From NCBI RefSeq assembly GCF_005796185.1, contig NZ_VAHM01000019.1, positions 22,392 to 86,391 on the forward strand: a stretch of DNA of 64,000 nt, in the 5' to 3' direction. Position 1 is the stretch's first letter. Each line of letters begins with the position of its first letter. The position numbers and the translations under genes were made by a program. This document shows positions 36,022 to 43,618 of this stretch, in pieces. Below the pieces are notes generated by a model. It ran no database searches and was not told the DNA's origin. It saw only the letters and a list, made by a program, of their open reading frames with translations. Origin of the DNA: Pseudarthrobacter sp. NamB4. GTDB lineage: Bacteria; Actinomycetota; Actinomycetes; Actinomycetales; Micrococcaceae.

Positions 36022-37053
36022 CTACCCCTTCACCGAGCGCAGGGCATCAGCCCAGGTGCCGTAGATGTTCCTAACCGACGCCCCGGAGGGGCGGGAGCGG
36101 CCAGCGGCCAGCTCGTGCTTCACCCAGTCGTCGTAGGCGGCATACGTCGCATTCGTTTCGGCTGCTTTGGCGTAAAAGCAGAAATCACTCACCGCATCGT
36201 CATAGTCTTCGCGGGTGAACTTCAGCAGCCCTTTTGATCGGCCCTGCTTCGTGGTCCCGATCCCCATTGCTTCAAGGGCCTCGTTCCACCCGCCAAAGCG
36301 CTTCATGACGGTTTGCCGGGTGGGCGGCCACGGGAAAGCCCCCTGCTTGGGAACGAGCCCCAGAGCCACCACGAGTTCCTCGCGCAGTTCCTGGTAGCGG
36401 GCACCGGTGATGCTTGCACTCGGATTCTCCACTACGTGCTTTCGGGCAGCGCCGATGACCCCCAAGATGGTGGCCACGTCCTCAGGGGAAACTTCGGCCG
36501 ATTCCAAGGCTGCACGGACTTCGCTCATGAGGTTTAGGTCCAAGTTCACAGCTGCCCACCCATAGTCCGGCGTAAGGTTCAGATTCGATCCCAGGAGGAA
36601 CCAAATGCCGGCCGCCACCGCCTCTTTGGAAAAGATGTCATCGGGCTGGGACTTGGAGAAAACGATGTCCGACGCCCTCAGGGCTTCCTCGGCCAGGTCC
36701 ACGTCGATCGCCGGGTATAGGGCCTGCAGCTTCAGCACGGCATCTGGCCGGGTCACACCACGCTTCGCCATCTGCCGGGCAAGTTCTCCATACTCTGTGA
36801 GGAAGGCTTCGTGCGCCGCGCGGGTAGCGGCCTCTCGTGCCGCAATCCGGTTCCTACGAGATTCCTCCGCATTCGTTCCGCCCACTTTGGCGATGATCTG
36901 CCGGACCCGCTCGCGGGTGATGCCGAAGCTCTGGCCGATGGCGTCCAGCGTCTCGCCGTCGGCGTAGCGCTCAACCATTGCGGCATCGCGCTGCTCCCGG
37001 CTGAGTTCAGGGGTTGTTGTCATGGTCATATTCCTATCAGCAGGCTCGGACAT
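36022..37053 (-). CDS. Protein with N-terminal sigma-region-4-like HTH and SWxxAL repeats
   Basis: A 343-aa protein. Residues 25-55 (YADGETLDAIGQSFGITRERVRQIIAKVG) are a clear sigma70 region-4-type HTH, almost the same as the region 4 motif in the helicase-sigma fusion ([17 protein letters not shown]). No region 2 is present, so it cannot act as a complete sigma factor. Two copies of a module ending in (G)GWNEALEAMG and YGTWADALRSV follow, like the homing-endonuclease-associated repeat that binds DNA. The start ATG at 37053 overlaps the stop of the phosphatase gene (TAATG), which supports coupling; ATGs at 37029 and 37023 are alternatives. It is followed by its longer paralogue. Confidence 0.7.
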   Translation of the reverse strand: MSEPADRNMTMTTTPELSREQRDAAMVERYADGETLDAIGQSFGITRERVRQIIAKVGGTNAEESRRNRIAAREAATRAAHEAFLTEYGELARQMAKRGVTRPDAVLKLQALYPAIDVDLAEEALRASDIVFSKSQPDDIFSKEAVAAGIWFLLGSNLNLTPDYGWAAVNLDLNLMSEVRAALESAEVSPEDVATILGVIGAARKHVVENPSASITGARYQELREELVVALGLVPKQGAFPWPPTRQTVMKRFGGWNEALEAMGIGTTKQGRSKGLLKFTREDYDDAVSDFCFYAKAAETNATYAAYDDWVKHELAAGRSRPSGASVRNIYGTWADALRSVKG

Positions 37054-37499
37054 TACTCGGCAGCGGCAGCCGTGGCTTTGGTGGGCGCGTGATGGCCGGC
37101 AGCCTGCGAATCTTCGAGAAGGCGCAGAAACAGCGGATTTGGCCGGGCATTAGGCAGGGCCCGCCGCACGTCCTCCAACGCCTTTATCGGAGAAATTCGA
37201 GCAACACGGGCGCCATACAGGGCCGCAACAGTAGGGGTGCGGGACTCCGCCCGGACACAGTGCAGCAGTACGGTCTTGCCTTCCGCCCGGAAGCGTTCGA
37301 CGGCGGCCGCCGCCTCCCCGAGGACAAAGGCGGCATGTGCGTTGTCGCCTTCAACAGCCGAGTCGACCACCCAGAAAGTGGCATGGTCTTCCCGCGCTAC
37401 GCCCGGCATATCCAGAGTGCCCAGCCGGCACAACGACACCGCGGCGTCGATGCCCAACTCAGCCACCCGCTCCAGTGAGCCGACCCCGCCCAGCCACAC
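37053..37499 (-). CDS. Cysteine-dependent phosphatase (DSP-like)
   Basis: A 148-aa protein with the signature HCVRAESRTP (HCx5R) near residues 79-88, the catalytic loop of protein-tyrosine/dual-specificity phosphatases and related rhodanese-like enzymes. A conserved Asp (VVDSAVEGD) about 35 residues upstream could be the general acid. The start is a GTG; the frame is open to a stop at 37542-37544 without an ATG, so translation may depend on the upstream gene. In NrtR clusters, phosphatase-superfamily proteins accompany ADP-ribosylglycohydrolase and ARPP proteins, so an ADP-ribose or NAD-derived phosphate is a likelier substrate than protein tyrosine. Confidence 0.75.
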   Translation of the reverse strand: MWLGGVGSLERVAELGIDAAVSLCRLGTLDMPGVAREDHATFWVVDSAVEGDNAHAAFVLGEAAAAVERFRAEGKTVLLHCVRAESRTPTVAALYGARVARISPIKALEDVRRALPNARPNPLFLRLLEDSQAAGHHAPTKATAAAAE

Positions 37500-37541
37500 G
37501 CCGTCGTCGTGCGGATGCCGAACCAGGGAGTCCGTGCGGCT

Positions 37542-38143
37542 CTACATGCTGTAGTCATGCCGTTCCGCCCGCGGCCAGGACAGGTGCCGGCGGCCCTTGC
37601 CCCGGCCCAGTTCCATGCCCAGAACCATCAGGTCACGCGCCCGCATCCCCGGCCAGCCGCGCAGCCGCCGGCGCCACTCGAAAGGCACGGCGGTGTAGCC
37701 GTAAGCAGCTCCCAGCAGGCCCCCGGCGATGGCGGCAACGGTATCGGTGTCGTGACGGTGAAGTCAGCGGCCTGAACTTCGCGGCCGGAGGCAAGAGCCA
37801 GCCGCCTGGCGGCAGCGATCACCGAACTTGTCTGCACACCCACGTCCTTCGCCTCCGCCGCCCAAGCGGTCCACGCCCGAACCACGCCGGTGAGGGCCGC
37901 GGGTGAGGAGGTGCCGCCGTCGGACGCGGACTCCAGCAAGGCCTGGGCGATCGGGATGGCCATGGAGGTGTCGTCGGTCCACTCGGCCGGTGCAAATCCG
38001 AACGGGCCGCCGCCCTTCATGCTGACTTCGGCGCCGTCCGGCAGCGGGGCGCCGAACTCGTAGCCGGCTCCGAGGGCGTCGCCGGCGGCCATGGCGACGA
38101 GGACGCCGGCGGCGCGGTCATTCTGCAGGGGGTTCAGTTTCAT
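37542..38143 (-). pseudogene. ADP-ribosylglycohydrolase, internally deleted and frameshifted
   Basis: The N-terminus is a good ADP-ribosylglycohydrolase (GAGYEFGAPLP, then the metal site EWTDDTSMAIPIAQ) down to about 37760. The C-terminal family sequence then continues in another frame, starting HDTDTVAAIAGGLLGAAYGY and WRRRLRGWPGMRARDL and ending at 37544. The middle of the enzyme, roughly 100 residues, is missing at the joint near 37755. The metal-binding ends survive, but the protein cannot be made intact. It overlaps the ARPP-like gene by 4 bp. Confidence 0.8.
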
Positions 38144-39105
38144 GCCATCTCCATCAGTGGGTGGTGGGTGTTCCAGCCGGCCAGGTGGGCGAGCTGGGGC
38201 GTGCGCTGGGGGAGTGCGACGGCGATGCCGGCGGCGGTGACCGCCCCGGCGGAGCGGGTGACGTTGCGGCTCCGGAGGGAACCGTGGTTCTGTATCTCCA
38301 CGGCCGCGGCGCCGCCGTCGAACGTTCCGAAGTCCATCGCCTGCACGCGGGCGGCGAAGTCGCGGGCGCGCTGGCCGGGCATCGGCCCGGAGGCCAGCGC
38401 CTGGGTCGGCAGGAGCTCAAGGTCCAGCAGCTCGGACTCGACCAGCTGCCGGTAGTGGCGGCGGAAGAGCGTGTGCGTGCCGAAGACCTCGAGGAGCAGC
38501 GGCTGCCGGGCCAGGCCGATCACCACGCCGCGCTGGCCCTCCAGCGGGTCGGGCGCGTCCGCGGGGCTGAACCGGTTCCGTTCCTCCTTGTTGTCCTGGA
38601 ACCAGTCCATGTGCTGGAGGAGGGAGCTGGTGGCGGAGGCGCCGCGGGCGGCGTCGAAGCGGCGGACCCGTTCCCAAATGCGGTCCTGCCGGTCGCCACC
38701 CCGTTGCCCGTTCATACCGCTGGCAAGCTCGGACCACACGTTCAGCGGCGCGCGCCGCGCCTGCCGGCGGTGGCTGTGCTGTCCCGCTTCCCAGCGGCCG
38801 GCCTCGACGCAGAAGGTGTCGATGTCGCGGCTTTCGCCCGGGCCGAGGACGACGTCGCTGGCGCAGGTCCGGTGCTGCTGGCCGCCTTCGAGCAGCTCCC
38901 CTTCCAGCAACAGTGCGGGGCGCGGGCCGTTGTTGGTAACGGTAAGGCGGGACACCTGGGCACCGCTGGCGAGTTCGGTGACGGCGACGTCGGCGTGTGT
39001 GCCGGTGCTGATGCCAAGGCTTCCGGGGCCGGAGGTCCAGACGGGGAAGATGCTGAGCGGGCCGAGGCTGCTGCCGGAGCCGACGTGGAGCTGGGGAACT
39101 TTCAT
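38140..39105 (-). CDS. ARPP-type protein of the NrtR cluster
   Basis: A 321-aa protein with an all-beta N-terminal half (GPLSIFPVWTSG..VTNNGPRPALLLEGELLEGGQQHRT) and a Cys-containing DIDTFCVEAGRW, then a helical C-terminal half. This matches the ARPP domain (ADP-ribosylglycohydrolase- and rhodanese-phosphatase-associated protein), known mainly from its gene neighbourhood and without a proven activity. AGGAGG lies 5 bp before the ATG. It is the first gene of the minus-strand NrtR-controlled unit and has a predicted NrtR box 16 bp upstream of its start. Confidence 0.75.
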   Translation of the reverse strand: MKVPQLHVGSGSSLGPLSIFPVWTSGPGSLGISTGTHADVAVTELASGAQVSRLTVTNNGPRPALLLEGELLEGGQQHRTCASDVVLGPGESRDIDTFCVEAGRWEAGQHSHRRQARRAPLNVWSELASGMNGQRGGDRQDRIWERVRRFDAARGASATSSLLQHMDWFQDNKEERNRFSPADAPDPLEGQRGVVIGLARQPLLLEVFGTHTLFRRHYRQLVESELLDLELLPTQALASGPMPGQRARDFAARVQAMDFGTFDGGAAAVEIQNHGSLRSRNVTRSAGAVTAAGIAVALPQRTPQLAHLAGWNTHHPLMEMA

Positions 39106-39120
39106 GAGAACCTCCTAGTG

Positions 39121-39142
39121 ATTTATCGCATTTCTGCGCTAA
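39121..39142. promoter_or_regulatory. NrtR-type operator, copy 1
   Basis: On the minus strand it reads TTAGCGCA-GAAA-TGCGATAAAT, an imperfect palindrome (TTAGCGCA/TGCGATAA, 7 of 8). It is the mirror copy of the site at 39171-39192 and lies 16 bp before the ARPP-like start codon, where it overlaps the likely -10 (GATAAA) of that gene. Confidence 0.75.
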
Positions 39143-39162
39143 TTGGATCCAGTATGCACGTG

Positions 39163-39191
39163 TTGCTTCTTTAGCGTAAGACTGCGATAAA
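39163..39191 (+). promoter_or_regulatory. Promoter of NrtR gene, probably leaderless
   Basis: TTGCTT (39163-39168) and GATAAA (39186-39191) are 17 bp apart. Transcription would start at about 39198-39199, the GTG start codon itself. GGAGG lies only 1 bp before that GTG, too close to act as a ribosome site, which fits a leaderless mRNA. Confidence 0.55.
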
Positions 39192-39192
39192 T
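39171..39192. promoter_or_regulatory. NrtR-type operator, copy 2
   Basis: TTAGCGTA-AGAC-TGCGATAAAT matches copy 1 at 17 of 22 positions in opposite orientation. It covers the -10 and spacer of the NrtR promoter, so the regulator would repress its own gene and the ARPP cluster together. Confidence 0.75.
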
Positions 39193-39198
39193 GGAGGT

Positions 39199-39870
39199 GT
39201 GAAGGATTCCAAGAACAGCCCTGGTCAGTCCCTGCTCGATTACCCGCGGCCGTCGGTGGCGGTGGACACCGCGGTGCTGACGGTTTCGGAGGGGAGTGTG
39301 TGCGTGCTGCTGGTCCGGCGCGCGGAGGACCACCAGCACGGAAAGTGCGCCCTGCCGGGAACATTCCTGCGTGAACGCGAGAGGTTAGCGGACGCGGTGC
39401 TGCGGTGCCTGCGGGAGAAAGCCGGGATCTCCGGGCGGGTGCCGCGGCAGCTGCACGTGTTCGACGAACCTGGCAGGGATGACCGCGGCTGGGTGCTGTC
39501 AGTGGCGCACGTCGACGTGGTGCCGTTGGCCGTTTTGGAGGAGGCGTTGAAGTCCGACGGCGTCCGGCTGGCTTCCGTGACCGGGGAGCCGGAGCTGATC
39601 GCCGGGCTGCCTTATGGGCATGCGGACATCGTGGCGAAGGCGGTGGAGTGGCTGCGTGCCGCTTACACGGAGGAGCCTGATCCCGGGGCGCTTTTGGATG
39701 AGCCGTTCACCCTGAAGGATCTGCGCGAGTTGCATGAGGTGGTGGCTGGCGCGCCTTTGATGCGCGACACGTTCCGACGGTTTATGGAGCCGAAGCTGAC
39801 CGGGACCGGACAGATGTCGGACGGGACGCGGGGGAGGCCTTCGCGGTTGTGGAGGCGGGGCGGTGAATAG
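39199..39870 (+). CDS. nrtR: NrtR-type Nudix-domain transcriptional regulator
   Basis: A 223-aa protein. Residues 1-140 have the Nudix fold (PSVAVDTAVLTV, VLLVRRAEDHQHGKCALPGTFL). The Nudix box is degenerate (RLADAVLRCLREKAGI), missing the usual metal-binding Glu pair, so it senses rather than hydrolyses. Residues 150-223 form the winged helix (FTLKDLRELHEVVAG..RRFMEPKL). Known NrtR proteins repress NAD-related genes and respond to ADP-ribose. It is divergent from the ARPP-ADP-ribosylglycohydrolase-phosphatase genes, with two mirrored operators between them. Confidence 0.88.
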   Translation: MKDSKNSPGQSLLDYPRPSVAVDTAVLTVSEGSVCVLLVRRAEDHQHGKCALPGTFLRERERLADAVLRCLREKAGISGRVPRQLHVFDEPGRDDRGWVLSVAHVDVVPLAVLEEALKSDGVRLASVTGEPELIAGLPYGHADIVAKAVEWLRAAYTEEPDPGALLDEPFTLKDLRELHEVVAGAPLMRDTFRRFMEPKLTGTGQMSDGTRGRPSRLWRRGGE

Positions 39871-39989
39871 CGAAAGCATACACAGAATAGAATATAGACG
39901 CGCAAGATTTGCTCGCTTCTGAGCTCCTGTCGTCCTAAAGTGGCGAGCGAAGACAATTCGTGGCCGTCGCAGATCCCTTTAGGAGCAGT

Positions 39990-40707
39990 GTGAAGCTTTC
40001 TTCCGCCCATGCAAATTCATTAGCCGCCCACAGTTGGTGGCTGGCGTCTGAAATTGTGAGAAGACACAAGAATTTAGAACTCATCACGTGTGTTGAAACG
40101 CTGGGATTAGACCAGACCTTGGGAATTTTCGACAGCAGTTCACGCAATTTGCTTGCCTTCCTGTCCCGCGAGATTCCTAATCGAGCAGTTGTCGACGGCA
40201 ATGGAGAACAATCCTTGGGCGTTCGGCTGGGACAAGATTCTTGGTATGCCAGCCCGAGATGCCGTAGCCACAATTGAGCGACAATTGCTGATCAACGTTC
40301 CAGACCACGCGCTGACGACCACCGAGAAAACCGTTGTTTATAGGCTCTTGGCAAAGTTGATCGCTACCAATGTCTGGTCCAGAGACACCTGGAGGGCTTT
40401 TTCCTGCAGTTACTATGACGCGCAGGAGCGGGACTTCATACCTAGCAATGCACTGGAGGAATTTCCATCTGCCATCGACAAGTTCGAATTCGTTTACGGG
40501 CGCGGAGGTCAGGCTCCGGCAGCTGATGGGTTCTGGCTCTTATACAAGAATGGCAACAGCGTAGCGGCCTTTGATGATGACGGCTTTGTCCACTTTCCTG
40601 ATGATCGGCCCCCTCTTTCCATGATGCATCGCTTCGATACCCTGCAAAGAAATGTTGGTGCTCTCGCGGTAAGCCTCGAGGGTGAACTATATGCCGTGAA
40701 TGCTTGA
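39990..40707 (+). pseudogene. TY-Chap-like conflict-system protein, probably frameshifted
   Basis: A frame from GTG 39990 (AGGAG 4 bp upstream) encodes KLSSAHANSLAAHSWWLASEIVRRHKNLEL.. and reads well until about 40195. From about 40195 the protein-like sequence continues one frame over: AMENNPWAFGWDKILGMPARDAV, TTTEKTVVYRLLAKLIATNVW and FWLLYKNGNSVAAFDDDG, ending at 40707. The order (H..LASE(L/I)VRRH at the start, VYRxx(A/S)xFL-like helix and a terminal all-beta part) matches a family of actinobacterial conflict-associated proteins of about 240-280 aa. One indel near 40195 would restore a single gene. Two separate small genes, the second from ATG 40201, cannot be excluded. Confidence 0.5.
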
Positions 40708-41232
40708 TGGGTGCGCGAGAATCAGCTTTCCCCACTATCCTTTTGCGTCTCCACGGAACTCCAGGCCTCGACTTGCACGAATCTCTATTCATGATGGCAT
40801 CTCGGAGTTCGCGTCAACGATTTCCTGCGCGACAAACCGACCCCCTGAACGCTCGTTTCTCGGGTTTCTCGACGCCCGCTCGAAGGTTATCAAACCGAGG
40901 CCCTGAGCCGGACACGCCACTCGGAGGAAAAGCATGTGTCGGTTAGGGCTGCTTGGCGCCATCGTGATGACGAACGTGTCTGCGGGGTTGAGCGCTATTC
41001 AACTGCGGTTGGGTCGTTTTGACTCTTCCACTTCCCCTGATTCAGCTTCCATCAACAGCGCACGGAGTCGCGAGTTCCTCTGCCTAGGATGCGCGATCGA
41101 TCGCATTCAGCCGTGCGGTCCTGAACCCACATCCTCGGCGTAGCGTTCCCCCTGGTGCCATCTCCCGCTTCTCCATTTAAGGCTTCCGTGTGATGAGGAA
41201 AGGAGGTCACCAGATCTATCACACATCAACCT
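40708..41232. other. Intergenic, no gene seen
   Basis: About 525 bp between converging units. Short frames exist but none has protein-like composition with a ribosome site. A plus-strand frame at 40934 begins MCRLGLLG, but the resemblance to class II amidotransferase N-termini ends after eight residues. Confidence 0.5.
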
Positions 41233-42837
41233 TCACGGCTGTTCCTTCAGCTCGTAGTTGCTGTCAGGACGGAAGCCAAGACTGGCGAGGGCCCCGTCAA
41301 TAACTCCCCAAACCTCGGCCGTTGCCTCTGATCTGGGTCTTTTGGCGAGTGCCAGAAGCTGCTGCCGAAGTGTACTTTCGTCTTGCGAGAGTCCGCGGTT
41401 GTAGGCGGGAGCCAGTAGGTAAGAGTGGCTCTCAGTGGCGTAAGCCGCCAGCATGTCTAAGAAGATCTCCAGCTCCCTTCCCGCGGCGGCAAGGGCAGTC
41501 TGAGTCGAGTTCTGTCCGGAGCTCGTTTCCGACGCGCTGTTGGACATCGACAGGAGGTCCAGCTTGCCGTCCCAGACGAGTTTCTGCAGCGGCTCTTCAA
41601 AGAGCGATAGCACCGTGCCCATTTGGTGATTCTTGGAAGCATCGGTGGGGAGTGCACGCCTGACGTCGTGGACGATTTCATGGAAGTGATCGTCCGCAAG
41701 GCCGAAGCCGACAAAAAGCAGATGATGCGTCAACAAGTGTGCTTTGACCAGCGCTGAAAGCGCTTCTCTGTTGCTCTTGTAACCAAGGTAGTCATCCCGG
41801 GTAAGTACGATACTTTCCGGCTCGCTGACTGATCCGTGCAACTTCAGCAACCAGTCATTGCCGACTGCAGGAACGTCTTCCGGCAATACCGTACGTGGCC
41901 TTTGAGCGTCCGCGCAGGCAGTCTCGAAGAGCCTGTCGTAGTTGAGTGTAATGGCACCTGGCGAGGGCAGGGTGGCAAGCAGAGCAGGTGCCAAGCCGTA
42001 CCTGGGCAAGTCGACAGCAGCTGCTACGGCCTCTCCAAAGGCTTGCCTGGAGCCATGCTGATCGGTGTAAAGCTGCTCCAGAACGCCAGCTTGATCCAGA
42101 ACACTCATACGCTGGAAGGCGGCTGCTTCAGTCGCTGTAAGTCGGATACCTGTCCTGAGCTGGTCGAGGAGCTGACTCCAGCTAGGTGCTCCCGCGCTAA
42201 CGCTGACGCCGGCGCCCAGAAAAGGAACCAGGTGTCCCGCTTTGGCCTTCTCACCGAGAGACCGGGCGCGCTTATGCAGCCGGTCACCAAGGGAGGGCCA
42301 GGTTGAGGAATTTCGTGCTTCGCGACGCAACTTTTGGGCCAATGAAAAGGCAGCCTTGTCTCTGAGTACCAGGACAATGTCGACCCCGTAGGTCGAGGCC
42401 AGTTGCGTGGAGGAGTCCAAGATGGCGCGAAGTGCAGCGCCAAGGTGGTTTCCCGCACCTCCTCCGGCGGCACCAAAAAATGGCAAGGCCAACAGTCGGT
42501 ACGGACGATGTTCCGGGCTTGGAACAGCAGCTACGGCACTACTTACGAAGGCTTCAAGTCGTTCGGCGACTGCGTCATGTTGCCAGCTCCCATCATCGGG
42601 GACGGCTGTCATGACTGGTAGTGGTTCTGCTGAGTCCCAGGGTGCGATCGGCTCAGCTAACGCTCTGCCATTGCGGAAAGTGCCGGAGGCAGCCGCGCTG
42701 GCTAAACGACGTAGGTTGGGATGCGCAGCTAACCAGTGCTGCTCGATGCGGATGCTTGAGTCAGTAGGAAGCAGCCAAGCGTCACATTTTAGATTTAGGA
42801 TGTCGGCCATTGCTACATATATGTGGGGTTGTGTCAT
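41233..42837 (-). CDS. SIR2-domain NADase-like defence protein with macro-like N-terminus
   Basis: A 534-aa protein. Residues 1-165 look like a macro-type alpha/beta domain (ADILNLKCDAWLLPTDSS at the start, LLALPFFGAAGGGAGN as the glycine-rich nucleotide loop). Residues 200-400 are SIR2: LVPFLGAGVSVSAGAPSW (GAGxS), TLNYDRLFE with the Asn that opens the NAD site, LLKLHGSV (catalytic His) and LLFVGFGLADDHFHEI. The C-terminal 100 residues are helical. SIR2 proteins of this type deplete NAD during phage infection. A macro-like domain next to SIR2 suggests sensing or removal of ADP-ribose products. It lies 55 bp after the Z1-type system on the same strand. Confidence 0.8.
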   Translation of the reverse strand: MTQPHIYVAMADILNLKCDAWLLPTDSSIRIEQHWLAAHPNLRRLASAAASGTFRNGRALAEPIAPWDSAEPLPVMTAVPDDGSWQHDAVAERLEAFVSSAVAAVPSPEHRPYRLLALPFFGAAGGGAGNHLGAALRAILDSSTQLASTYGVDIVLVLRDKAAFSLAQKLRREARNSSTWPSLGDRLHKRARSLGEKAKAGHLVPFLGAGVSVSAGAPSWSQLLDQLRTGIRLTATEAAAFQRMSVLDQAGVLEQLYTDQHGSRQAFGEAVAAAVDLPRYGLAPALLATLPSPGAITLNYDRLFETACADAQRPRTVLPEDVPAVGNDWLLKLHGSVSEPESIVLTRDDYLGYKSNREALSALVKAHLLTHHLLFVGFGLADDHFHEIVHDVRRALPTDASKNHQMGTVLSLFEEPLQKLVWDGKLDLLSMSNSASETSSGQNSTQTALAAAGRELEIFLDMLAAYATESHSYLLAPAYNRGLSQDESTLRQQLLALAKRPRSEATAEVWGVIDGALASLGFRPDSNYELKEQP

Positions 42838-42892
42838 GGGCTTTGTTTCTTGAGGGCGATTGCTGAATCAGAGATCATGAGCGCGGTTCAAT

Positions 42893-43618
42893 TCAATGCA
42901 TTTGCTGGCTGACATGATGAGCTGCTCTTTCTACATTGCTACGGATCTGGTCAATGCCGACTACATCCCAGAGGAAAGGACCGGTCGACATACGTACCCT
43001 CTTATATAGTCTGCGGGCAAATTCAGACCGAGCGCCATTCCCTTTGTAGTTAAGCACCACTTCGGCCACCACACGGACCAACCGTCGATTGCGGACGAAC
43101 GCAGTCCTTTCGAATAGACCCACGAGCTCGTCCTCGCCGAGAATCGGGCTGCCTGCCGTTAGCAGATCACCTAGAATTTCTCGACGCAGCCAGACCCGCC
43201 TGAGAGTGTTTCGAGGAGTGCCCAAGCATCGTTCGTCCGACAGGTTAGGAAACCTCTGGTACAAAAAGTCAGGGAACAGCATAAGAGAGAGGAAATTCCA
43301 AACATCCTCACTGGCGGCATCGGCGGGGACTATCTTCAAGCTGCTATGCAGTATGGTGCCCAGCCGGCTATCGTACGACGCTGAGCTGGTTCCGACTATG
43401 CGATTCTTCCAGTCCTCCATCTCTAGCGAAACTTCTTCCCGAATCGTCGTAAGTCGATCAGTAGAAACGAGTGTTCCTGTTGCAACAGGAGCGGAGTTAG
43501 GGTGCTGGAATTGAATCAAGTCAGCAAGGCGCTCCGGGTCAAGTTGAGAGACCTCACGAATCTCCGCCAAGCGAGAGAGCGAATGTCCCCTCGAAAGACG
43601 TGGATAAACGTAGAGCAT
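42893..43618 (-). CDS. Defence-associated protein of the Z1/GHKL system (DUF6339-like)
   Basis: A 241-aa protein. The pattern VWNFLSLMLFPDFLYQRFPN, then RNTLRRVWLRREILGDLL, then RNRRLVRVVAEVVL resembles DUF6339-type proteins that accompany restriction-like systems; this is from memory of the pattern and is tentative. It is soluble, mainly helical, and shows no catalytic motif I can identify. It starts on the stop of the upstream gene (TAATG), so the two are coupled. It is the last gene of the Z1-type operon. Confidence 0.6.
   Translation of the reverse strand: MLYVYPRLSRGHSLSRLAEIREVSQLDPERLADLIQFQHPNSAPVATGTLVSTDRLTTIREEVSLEMEDWKNRIVGTSSASYDSRLGTILHSSLKIVPADAASEDVWNFLSLMLFPDFLYQRFPNLSDERCLGTPRNTLRRVWLRREILGDLLTAGSPILGEDELVGLFERTAFVRNRRLVRVVAEVVLNYKGNGARSEFARRLYKRVRMSTGPFLWDVVGIDQIRSNVERAAHHVSQQMH

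Noticed and set aside
40934..41143. Frame starting MCRLGLLG, like a class II glutamine amidotransferase
   Set aside because: The similarity covers only the first few residues; the rest is unlike the family and very short.
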